The position numbers and the translations under genes were made by a program. The notes under the pieces were generated by a model. It did no database searches, had not been told where the DNA came from, and was given only the letters and a program-made list of their open reading frames with translations. 64,000 nucleotides of DNA, from NCBI RefSeq assembly GCF_001440415.1, contig NZ_LLYA01000157.1, forward strand, positions 1-64,000, read 5' to 3'. Shown here piece after piece: positions 8,096 to 14,973 of the stretch. The stretch is from Bradyrhizobium retamae (GTDB lineage Bacteria > Pseudomonadota > Alphaproteobacteria > Rhizobiales > Xanthobacteraceae). How positions within the stretch are numbered: the first letter of the stretch is position 1; every line of letters begins with the position of its first letter.

Positions 8096-9007
8096 GTGCG
8101 CGGAGTTTTCGTCGACGCAAATGAATCGCTGGCTGTGATCTTCGAAAGGCTGCACCAGCCCGGCGATCCCGAGGTGCGGATCCACCGAAATCCCGATATC
8201 ACTTCGGATCAATATCCCGGGATACTCGACGGCGCCGAGATCGCAATCGTCGATCACACCGCGCTGCCGACCGATATCGCGAAGAAATGCTCGGGGCTGA
8301 AGCACGTGGTGTTTCTCGGAACCGGCGCCCGCAGCTACATGAATCCGGAAGAGCTCGCCGAGCTCGGGATCCAGGTGCACCTGATCAAGGGCTATGGCGA
8401 TACGGCGGTCGCCGAATGCGCTGTTGCGCTGATGTGGGAAGGCGCGCGCGGACTTGCGAAAATGGATCGCGGTATCCGCGCCGGCAACTGGCTGCGCGAC
8501 GACGGCATGCAACTGACCGGCAAGACGCTCGGCCTGATCGGCTTTGGCGGCATCGCCGCGGAAGTGGCGCGGATCGCGATCGGTTCAGGCATGCGCGTCG
8601 TCGCCTGGAACCGGTCGCCGAAGAAACATCCGAAAGTCGAGTTCGTCGATCTCGACGAACTCTTGACCGAGAGCGACGTCATCTCGATCCACCTCCTGCT
8701 CAACGACGAAACGCGTGGATTGATCTCGCGCGCCTGCATCGAGGCGATGAAACCCGGCGTCATCCTGATCAACACCGCGCGCGGCGCCATCGTCGACGAG
8801 GAAGCGATGATCGAGGCGCTGAAATCGGGCCAGATCCGCCATGCCGGCCTCGACGTCTTCAACATAGAACCGCTGCCGGCCGATCATCCGCTGACCAAAC
8901 TGCCGAACGTGACGCTGTCGGCGCATTCGGCGTTCCGCACGCCGGAAGCGAGCGAAAACCTGATGCGCGCCGCGTGGGAGCATTGCCGAAGGATTGTGAA
9001 GAAGTGA
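8096..9007 (+). CDS. D-2-hydroxyacid dehydrogenase (NAD-binding)
   Basis: A 303-residue member of the D-isomer-specific 2-hydroxyacid dehydrogenase family, which interconverts 2-oxo and D-2-hydroxy acids with NAD(P)H. The nucleotide-binding motif LGLIGFGGIA is near residues 145-154, and the catalytic Arg, Glu and His are seen in NTARGAIVDE, FNIEPLP and LSAHSAFRT. The start is GTG at 8096, preceded by a strong gaggggga. It lies 25 bases after the M20 hydrolase and is very likely cotranscribed; it could reduce an oxo acid released from the scavenged compound. The exact substrate is not evident. Confidence 0.88.
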   Translation: MRGVFVDANESLAVIFERLHQPGDPEVRIHRNPDITSDQYPGILDGAEIAIVDHTALPTDIAKKCSGLKHVVFLGTGARSYMNPEELAELGIQVHLIKGYGDTAVAECAVALMWEGARGLAKMDRGIRAGNWLRDDGMQLTGKTLGLIGFGGIAAEVARIAIGSGMRVVAWNRSPKKHPKVEFVDLDELLTESDVISIHLLLNDETRGLISRACIEAMKPGVILINTARGAIVDEEAMIEALKSGQIRHAGLDVFNIEPLPADHPLTKLPNVTLSAHSAFRTPEASENLMRAAWEHCRRIVKK

Positions 9008-9315
9008 AAGAGGCGTGATCTTCCTTCTCCCCTTGTGGGAATAAGGCCTTTGGAAAAGCGCTAGATGTCGCTTGTTGGCCCCAAGCCGACCAACTTCGTC
9101 GCTTGCGGCTGGTCTGCTTTTGAAAGCAGTCCGGACTTCGCATCAGCGATCGTTCGACCGCCGCTTGTGACCCAAAGCTGACAGTCGGAGGTTGGACGCA
9201 CCACACAGGCTGGTGCATGCACTAACGAATATTTAGCGTTTCTTCGGTCGTATCTGGGAGCAAACGCGACCCGGAGTTAGACCAATGGCCGTTATTGCGG
9301 CGGAGGGAAATCCCT
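9008..9315. other. Gene-free stretch with repeat fragments
   Basis: No convincing coding frame. It opens with the half-element cttctccccttgtgggaata (from 9023), a truncated relative of the repeat at 12505, and holds a stretch around 9080-9190 ending in gacccaaagctgacagtc, which resembles the 3' part of the degenerate repeats at 9621 and 10369. It looks like decayed intergenic repeats bordering an accessory region. Confidence 0.5.
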
Positions 9316-9591
9316 GTGACGGACAATCCCATCCTCTCCTTCAGCTTGGGCCTGTTTGGAATTCTCGTGGCGGCCTTCGTTGTCGGAGCCTTGCTGTTTC
9401 AGTTTCGCTTCCGGGCAGTCTGGTGCTTTGCGGCCTGCGAAGCATTTTTCCTGCTTTGGTACTTCTATGCATTTTATCCCGTTGACCCTCATCGGATGCA
9501 ATTCAACATCTTGCAGGTGCTTTCTCTTTGCTTACTGCTGCCGCCGACATATCTGGGCTACTATTTCAACAAGCACATCCTTCATTTCTGA
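9316..9591 (+). CDS. Small hydrophobic membrane protein, hypothetical
   Basis: A 91-residue protein, if started at GTG 9316, which has GGAGGG nine bases upstream; an in-frame ATG at 9295 lacks such a site. Three hydrophobic segments are visible (about residues 7-28, 33-53 and 60-80), so it is probably an inner-membrane protein. I do not recognise a family. It is isolated in a repeat-rich, relatively AT-rich region, which fits an accessory or recently gained gene. Confidence 0.5.
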   Translation: MTDNPILSFSLGLFGILVAAFVVGALLFQFRFRAVWCFAACEAFFLLWYFYAFYPVDPHRMQFNILQVLSLCLLLPPTYLGYYFNKHILHF

Positions 9592-9620
9592 GCGATGGCT
9601 GTTGCAGCGACTTCCGCCTC

Positions 9621-9728
9621 TGGCACCTTTGAGACATGCCCGCATATCCTCAGAATGTCCGTTCACCGGGGTAGACCGGAAGTCGCAGTGGTCCGGCCAA
9701 ACCGACGCGATTGACCCAAAACAGACCT
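9621..9728. repeat. Degenerate dispersed repeat, copy A
   Basis: It begins tggcacctttgagacatgcc, a 20-base string that recurs exactly near 10370, continues through a diverged middle with a gaatgtcsg core, and ends around ttgacccaaaacagacctt. Copy B is at 10369-10478 and a weaker relative lies near 10840-10915. The element has no coding frame and looks like a decayed non-autonomous repeat. Confidence 0.6.
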
Positions 9729-9781
9729 TGGGCTTTTCGGCTCTAGCCGAACCAAACCCCACATGAGTCTCCTCAGTCTCA

Positions 9782-10165
9782 TTAGTATGGGAAGATAAGA
9801 TCCCATTCTGAAAGAATTGGCCGCAGACCCACTTGATTGCACTTATCTGTTGTTCCTTGGCGCGCACTATCGCCCGGGATTGCAACCCACGTGATGCGAT
9901 CCCGGCTCACGGCCAAAACGACTTCGAAGTCCTTGGTGCCGGATTTGAGCAATCGAAATACGATATCCCCTGCAGCGGCTGTCTCAATACGGCCCTTCAA
10001 TGCCAACCCGGCTACACTCTCGAATACGACCCTTCCTGAATCGGTATCAAACGTCACGTGATAGTACCCTTGATTCGCACACCTCACAGTGAACTGCTCT
10101 GCGTTCGCGGGTGTCGCCTCAAGCAACAACATCAAAAGTGAAATTGCTCTTGCCTTTTCGATCAT
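9782..10165 (-). CDS. Small secreted protein, hypothetical
   Basis: A 127-residue protein starting at the ATG at 10165, chosen because it begins a clear Sec-type signal (MIEKARAISLLMLLLEATPANA, cleavage near residue 22). A longer frame from a TTG at 10258 would bury the signal. The mature part has two Cys (VRCANQGY near the start and DKCNQVG near the end) and alternating polar/hydrophobic residues suggesting a small beta-rich domain. No family is recognised. It has no operon partner. Confidence 0.5.
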   Translation of the reverse strand: MIEKARAISLLMLLLEATPANAEQFTVRCANQGYYHVTFDTDSGRVVFESVAGLALKGRIETAAAGDIVFRLLKSGTKDFEVVLAVSRDRITWVAIPGDSARQGTTDKCNQVGLRPILSEWDLIFPY

Positions 10166-10576
10166 GCGCAGCCAACCAAAGCACGAATGTCGGTGTTGCG
10201 ACGACGCAGAACCCTGCTGAGGTTGTTGTATGCTTAGGGCATGCTGGCCGGGTTTCAATGTACGCTGCCTTTGGCTTGACTTCGCTCAAAGGTAGCAATC
10301 TAGTACTAAGAGATTATTTAGAGTGATGCCAAGATTGAAGCCGATCTTAATCAAGCCAAGTCGCCTGTTGGCACCTTTGAGACATGCCGAACCTTACGAT
10401 GAATGTCGGCTTTCAGGGGTAAAGCCGATGCAACGCGGACATCGCGAGATCGTCGCTTTTGACCCGAAGCGGAAGTGGCGACGATATTGAAAATTTGATC
10501 TAAACTTTTTACCTGCTCCCCATGCGGCGCATCTACCTTCTGGCTGAACGACCGAGATTATAAGGCACGCGTAGCG
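10166..10576. other. Gene-free stretch with repeat copy B
   Basis: No supported coding frame. Contains the second copy of the degenerate dispersed repeat (10369-10478), AT-rich flanks near 10290-10330 and 10485-10505, and nothing else recognised. Confidence 0.5.
10369..10478. repeat. Degenerate dispersed repeat, copy B
   Basis: Same orientation as the copy at 9621-9728: it opens with ggcacctttgagacatgcc, has gaatgtcgg in the middle, and closes with tttgacccgaagcggaagtgg. The two copies share the ends better than the centre, as expected for decayed copies of one element. Confidence 0.6.
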
Positions 10577-10759
10577 ATGTCTCTGAGGACGGTTACTGAG
10601 AAGATCGACAGCATCATCTTCAGCATTGTCGCTGTCTTTTGCCTTTTGATTTGGGCTATTCTCGGCTTTCCGCTCGTGTTCGAATTACTGATAACGGTGG
10701 TGACGGTGTTCGCGGTTTATGTAGCGATCCGCTGGATGGAATCCCGACATCCATGGTAG
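10577..10759 (+). CDS. Very small membrane protein, hypothetical
   Basis: A 60-residue frame with hydrophobic segments at about residues 12-30 and 33-50 and a basic C-terminus (WMESRHPW). Hydrophobicity is the only support; no clear ribosome-binding site precedes the ATG and no family is recognised. It may be a real small inner-membrane protein or a chance frame in this gene-poor region. Confidence 0.35.
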   Translation: MSLRTVTEKIDSIIFSIVAVFCLLIWAILGFPLVFELLITVVTVFAVYVAIRWMESRHPW

Positions 10760-11130
10760 CCGAAGTGCCAGTTGGCGGATGTCGCGTCCGCTTCTGGCGG
10801 CTGAGTAGAAGCAGGGCGGTAGTTCTCGGGATTTCCGCTTATGGCACTTTTCGGACGTGCCGCGATGTCCGACTTGGGTCCGGAATGTGCACTAGAGCGG
10901 ACATCCGCCTGCGCTCTTCTGGGCGGGGGGCGAGGCCTGTCAAATAGCAGACTGCAGCATTTGCGAGCGCGGGGCGTTCTGAAATTAATAGAAAGCCCTT
11001 CTACGCATCAAATTTTGATGAGAAGATTTTAGCTGCCCGGCCTGCCGAAGCCGAGCGAAGCCAGCAAAGCAAAGACGGTGGAAACCGCCCAGTTAAGAAA
11101 CTGAACCCGACGGGACACGGCCCCATGATC
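10760..11130. other. Gene-free stretch
   Basis: No supported coding frame. A stretch near 10840-10915 (ttatggcacttttcggacg and gtgcactagagcggacatcc) is distantly like the repeats at 9621 and 10369. The remainder shows nothing recognisable. Confidence 0.45.
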
Positions 11131-11628
11131 TCAGAGCTTATTCCAGCCCCCTATATCAGCCCGTGTCTTCACGAGCCTTACCACCAAGGCAGTTGCCAGA
11201 ATGATTGGCCCAAGGAAATCCAGTCGCGTGTAGTGTCCGCTTGCAGCGAGGTCTAATCTGTTGATTGACCCGAGAATGCCCAACGCGCCTAATGAAAGAT
11301 AGACGTAGTCCAATTCCTTGATCCACTTTTCGCCGCGCATCTTTGTCAGACGTGCAGCCCATCCAAAGCGTAAACCATCGCAAATCAGGGCATACAATGC
11401 CGCCGCGTATATTACCAAGGTGACGCTCATCTGGCGGCGCGTGATCGTTTGCGGCGCGAGGAACATGGACGCAAAGGCCAATGGTGCCACCGCGATAATT
11501 GCCCATGCAATCACTAGCTGGACACGACTGCGCGTTTGCCCCTGTGAATGCTGAATGCTCGCCAGAAACGCGGCGGCTGCCCCGACTACATCGAAGTAGT
11601 CACGCACAAAGTTCCAGATTGCCCCCAA
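11131..11628 (-). CDS. Multi-pass membrane protein, hypothetical
   Basis: A 165-residue protein with four to five predicted membrane segments (about residues 38-58, 68-86, 107-120 and 140-155). Charged loops such as KMRGEKWIKELDYVY separate them. No family is recognised. It is isolated and reads towards the small orphans to its left. Amino-acid content and the clean start at 11628 argue for a real gene, but there is no functional clue. Confidence 0.5.
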   Translation of the reverse strand: MGAIWNFVRDYFDVVGAAAAFLASIQHSQGQTRSRVQLVIAWAIIAVAPLAFASMFLAPQTITRRQMSVTLVIYAAALYALICDGLRFGWAARLTKMRGEKWIKELDYVYLSLGALGILGSINRLDLAASGHYTRLDFLGPIILATALVVRLVKTRADIGGWNKL

Positions 11629-11795
11629 CTAACACTCCCCACTCAGATCGTTGGCCTCGAACTCTACGCCTACCGATTGCACAAAGCACGCCTGACCACC
11701 CGATTTCCACAGAGCAGCCAATCTGACCGCGAAGTAAGATTGTGCTAGGACGTGGTGACGATTAGTTGCTCGCTGATTAATGGGGGGAGAAGGGG

Positions 11796-12410
11796 ATGGA
11801 CTGGAAGGCATTCATCGCCGCGATTGTAGGCTCGCTGGCGTGGCCTTTCGTGATTTTGAGCTTGTTGTTCATTTTGCGAAAACAACTAGTGGGGCTCGCT
11901 GATAGGCTACAAGAGTTTTCGCTCGCAGGTGCGAAAGCGACTTTTGAAAAGCAATTGGAGACTGCGCGTGAAGAAGCGGAGAGATTGCCGCCCCCTTCAT
12001 CTCCCGATGCAATACCTGACGACCAACGAATCGTTCCGCTGACCGATGAGAAGAAATTTTTGCGGCTTGCCAATGAGTTTCCCGAGGCGGCGATCACAGA
12101 GGTCTATAAGGACATTGAGGGCATTCTCTTTCGCATCGGCGAAATTCTGGGCATTCCGCGCACTGGCGCTGACCGGATAATGAATGAGTTATATGAGCGT
12201 AGGGAAGTCGATGAGAATGCGCGTGATCTCTTTCATACCCTGCGGAAAGCAAGGAACCTATCGGCGCATGGTACAGGCGATAGGCGCGTGAGCCCGGGCG
12301 AGGCGTTGGATTACCGCGATCACAGCATCAGACTGATGACGAGACTTTCCTTCGTCCTCGGAAAAGTGGAAGCAGCAGCCGATATCAAAAAAGCAAAGGG
12401 GTCGGCTTAG
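11796..12410 (+). CDS. Membrane-anchored protein with HEPN-like RNLSAH motif, hypothetical
   Basis: A 204-residue protein with one N-terminal membrane segment (about residues 8-28, FIAAIVGSLAWPFVILSLLF), an alanine/glutamate-rich helix likely to form a coiled coil (residues 34-66), a linker with PPPSSP, then a helical C-terminal domain. That domain contains RKARNLSAHG, near residues 150-160, matching R-polar-x3-H seen in HEPN-fold nucleases and DUF4145-type proteins. A purine-rich site (ggggggagaagggg) precedes the ATG. No toxin, antitoxin or CRISPR partner is adjacent. RNase activity is an inference from the motif alone. Confidence 0.6.
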   Translation: MDWKAFIAAIVGSLAWPFVILSLLFILRKQLVGLADRLQEFSLAGAKATFEKQLETAREEAERLPPPSSPDAIPDDQRIVPLTDEKKFLRLANEFPEAAITEVYKDIEGILFRIGEILGIPRTGADRIMNELYERREVDENARDLFHTLRKARNLSAHGTGDRRVSPGEALDYRDHSIRLMTRLSFVLGKVEAAADIKKAKGSA

Positions 12411-12504
12411 TCATTTGCGCTTTGCCAGCGTGACCACTTTGCTGGCGGCGGGCTTAGCGAGATCGAGCAACGTCGCGCGCGTCATAGAGCTGCGTAGAGG
12501 TTAC

Positions 12505-12633
12505 TTTCTCCCCTTGTGGGAGAAGGTGGCGCGTAGCGCCGGATGAGGGGTTCTCTCCGCGGAGACAGCCCCCTCATCCGTCTCGCTGCCGCTAAGCGTC
12601 AGCGATCCACCTTCTCCCACAAGGGGAGAAGGA
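12505..12633. repeat. Palindromic repeat (ttctccccttgtgggagaag type)
   Basis: The end arms tttctccccttgtgggagaa and cttctcccacaaggggagaa are inverse copies and each is itself nearly palindromic. The centre carries gatgaggggttctctccgcg against ccccctcatcc. Truncated relatives occur near 9023, 18366 and 27700. This is a family common in rhizobial intergenic DNA. Confidence 0.7.
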
Positions 12634-12721
12634 AGACCTGCCACACCCTCCGCCCTCATCCTGAGGAGACCGCCAACGCGTCGCGCGAATGCGCGCCCGA
12701 TGACAGGTTCCGCGCGGAATT

Positions 12722-12817
12722 TGTAGGGTGGGCAAAGGCGCTCTTGCGCCGTGCCCACCATCTATCGATCAACCATCACGCCGAACGGTGGGCACGCTTC
12801 GCTTTGCTCACCCTACG
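12722..12817. repeat. Palindromic repeat (tgtagggtgggcaaaggcg type)
   Basis: Left arm tgtagggtgggcaaaggcgc followed by cgtgcccacc is mirrored by ggtgggcacgcttcgctttg then ctcaccctacga. The two halves each form a hairpin and together form a longer one. It abuts the stop of the tartrate dehydrogenase-like gene (12821), where it could act as a 3'-end structure. Confidence 0.7.
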
Positions 12818-12820
12818 AGA

Positions 12821-13897
12821 TCAATCCACCATCTCCGCGACCGCCTTGCCGCACGCCACCGTATCCGCGTTGCCGCCGAGATCGCGCGTGCGCAGGGTGC
12901 GCTCGCCCAGCGTGCGCTCGATGGCGCCGACGATGGACTCCGCCGCCTGCTTCTCGCCGAGATGCTCCAGCATCATCGCGCCGGACCAGATCATGCCGAT
13001 GGGGTTGGCAATCCCCTGCCCGGCAATATCGGGCGCCGACCCGTGCACGGGTTCGAACACGGACGGGAAATTGCCTTCCGGGTTGATGTTGCCGGATGGC
13101 GCGATGCCGATGGTGCCGGTGCAGGCGGGGCCGAGATCGGAGAGAATGTCGCCGAACAGATTGGAGCCGACCACGACGTCGAACCAGTCCGGATGCAGCA
13201 CAAAATTCGCGGTCAAGATATCGATGTGGTACTTGTCCCACTTCACGCGTGGATATTTCTTCGCCATCGCCTCCACGCGCTCGTCCCAATAGGGCATCGT
13301 GATCGAGATGCCGTTGGACTTGGTCGCCGAGGTCAGGTGCTTCTTCGGCCGCGACTGCGCCAGATCGAACGCGAATTTCAGGATGCGGTCGACGCCGGTG
13401 CGCGTCATCACCGTCTGTTGCGTGACGAATTCACGGTCGGTATCGGGGAACATGCGGCCGCCGACGGAGGAATACTCGCCCTCGGTGTTCTCGCGCACCA
13501 CCCAGAAATCGATATCGCCGGGCTTGCGGTTGGCGAGCGGTGACGGCACGCCTGGCATCAGCCGCACCGGCCGCAGGTTGACGTACTGATCGAACTCGCG
13601 CCGGAACTTGATCAGCGAGCCCCACAGCGAAACGTGATCGGGGATCTTCGCGGGCCAGCCGACCGCGCCGAAATAGATCGCATCATGCTTGCCGATCTGC
13701 GCCTTCCAGTCCTCCGGCATCATCTCGCCGTGCTTTTCGTAATAGTCCCAGGACGCGAAATCGAAATGATCGAAATGCACGGAAACGCCGTGCTTTTTCG
13801 CTGCCGCCTCCAGCACGCGCAGGCCTTCGGGGATCACTTCCTTGCCGATGCCGTCACCGGGAATGACCGCGATCCGATACTGTTTCTTTGTACTCAT
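12821..13897 (-). CDS. Tartrate dehydrogenase / isopropylmalate-type dehydrogenase
   Basis: A 358-residue beta-decarboxylating dehydrogenase of the isocitrate/isopropylmalate family, NAD-dependent. The N-terminus (YRIAVIPGDGIGKEVIPEGL), the VRENTEGEYSSVGGRMF segment, and the C-terminal FEPVHGSAPDIAGQGIANPI are classic. The residue pattern and length resemble TtuC-like tartrate/malate/3-isopropylmalate dehydrogenases, which accept tartrate or D-malate, rather than LeuB. The start is ATG at 13897 with aaggaag upstream; the frame is open to 13957 without support. It stands alone on the minus strand, divergent from an SDR gene. Confidence 0.85.
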   Translation of the reverse strand: MSTKKQYRIAVIPGDGIGKEVIPEGLRVLEAAAKKHGVSVHFDHFDFASWDYYEKHGEMMPEDWKAQIGKHDAIYFGAVGWPAKIPDHVSLWGSLIKFRREFDQYVNLRPVRLMPGVPSPLANRKPGDIDFWVVRENTEGEYSSVGGRMFPDTDREFVTQQTVMTRTGVDRILKFAFDLAQSRPKKHLTSATKSNGISITMPYWDERVEAMAKKYPRVKWDKYHIDILTANFVLHPDWFDVVVGSNLFGDILSDLGPACTGTIGIAPSGNINPEGNFPSVFEPVHGSAPDIAGQGIANPIGMIWSGAMMLEHLGEKQAAESIVGAIERTLGERTLRTRDLGGNADTVACGKAVAEMVD

Positions 13898-14072
13898 CCT
13901 AGACTTCCTTGAGGTGGGCTTGCCGCGCTGGGTGCGGCCGTTCTGATGGCCCTGCAATGGACCAAACTTGGCCGTGGCGCAACGCTGCAGTGCAATGTTG
14001 ACCTCGATAGCGCCTCCCGCCTACCAATTTTGCTACCCCTTCCACCATCCCCAAGCCAAGCGGAGTATTCCC

Positions 14073-14849
14073 ATGGACCTGCATTTGCGCGGCAAGCGCG
14101 TCCTGATCACCGGCGCCTCCAAGGGCATCGGCGCGGCCGCGGCCGAAGCCTTTGCCGAAGAAGGCTGCGACGTCATGCTGGCCGCCCGCAGCGGCGAGCA
14201 GTTGCAAGCGCTGACCGACCGGCTGCGCTCGGCGCACCAGATCGGCGCGACCGCCCATGTCGTCGACCTGCGCAAGGGCGAGGACATCGCAAGGCTCGCG
14301 AAAGAAGCCGCCGATATCGACATTCTCGTCAACAATGCCGGCGACATCCCCGGCGGCTCGCTCGACAAGATCGACGAGGCGACATGGCGCCACGCCTGGG
14401 AGCTGAAGGTGTTCGGCTACATCAATCTCACCCGCGCGATCTACGCGCAGATGAAGGCGCGCGGCGGCGGCGTCATCGTCAACGACATTGGCGCTGCCGG
14501 TGAAAAATTTGACGCCAATTACATCTGCGGCAGCGCCGGCAACGCGGCGCTGATGGCATTCACCCGCGCGCTCGGGGGAAAAAGCCTCGCCGACAATATC
14601 CGCGTGGTCGGCATCAATCCCGGCCCCGTCGGCACCGATCGCCATGTGACGCTCCTGAAGACGCGGGCGAAGAACCAGTTCGGCGACGAGAACCGCTACA
14701 AGGAATTCCAGAAGAACATGCCGCTCGCCCGCCCCGCGCATGCGCGCGAGATCGGCGACCTCATGGCGTTCCTGGCGTCGGATCGCTCGGGATATACGTC
14801 GGGGGTGATCTTTACGGTGGATGGCGGATATACGGCGGGGTGGAGTTAG
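14073..14849 (+). CDS. Short-chain dehydrogenase/reductase, atypical active site
   Basis: A 258-residue SDR-fold protein with the cofactor motif TGASKGIG (residues 13-20), NNAG (87-90) and the C-terminal FTVDGGY. The active-site region departs from the family: where the catalytic Ser is expected the sequence is VIVNDIGAAG, and the Tyr motif reads YICGS (Tyr150), so the Lys four residues later is Ser154. Only Tyr of the Ser-Tyr-Lys set remains. The start is ATG at 14073 with gcggag before it. It is divergent from the tartrate dehydrogenase-like gene. NAD(P) binding is likely; oxidoreductase activity is uncertain. Confidence 0.85.
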   Translation: MDLHLRGKRVLITGASKGIGAAAAEAFAEEGCDVMLAARSGEQLQALTDRLRSAHQIGATAHVVDLRKGEDIARLAKEAADIDILVNNAGDIPGGSLDKIDEATWRHAWELKVFGYINLTRAIYAQMKARGGGVIVNDIGAAGEKFDANYICGSAGNAALMAFTRALGGKSLADNIRVVGINPGPVGTDRHVTLLKTRAKNQFGDENRYKEFQKNMPLARPAHAREIGDLMAFLASDRSGYTSGVIFTVDGGYTAGWS

Positions 14850-14973
14850 GCCGCATTCCTACGCCGTCATGCAAATATCTCCAGTCGGCCACAACGCTGA
14901 AGCGTTTCCACTTTGCCGGAAAATGTTCTACAGCACGATCTGCGATCGAGAAAACTGACGCAGGAGTATCGAA

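Larger units (their letters stand above)
12411..12820. other. Intergenic region with two palindromic repeats and a possible gene remnant
   Basis: No full gene. Near the left end a 24-codon minus-strand frame (12411-12485) reads like the tail of a basic protein (LLDLAKPAASKVVTLAKRK) and may be a remnant. The rest is filled by two palindromic elements described separately (12505-12633 and 12722-12817). Confidence 0.5.

Noticed and set aside
9000..12820. CRISPR array or prophage remnant in the accessory stretch
   Set aside because: The repeats are few, about 110 bases long, degenerate and irregularly spaced; no cas, integrase, phage or transposase gene is present.
12821..13897. Assignment as LeuB (3-isopropylmalate dehydrogenase) or isocitrate dehydrogenase
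   Set aside because: The family is right, but sequence segments such as VRENTEGEYSSVGGRMF and the isolated context fit TtuC-type tartrate/malate dehydrogenases better.
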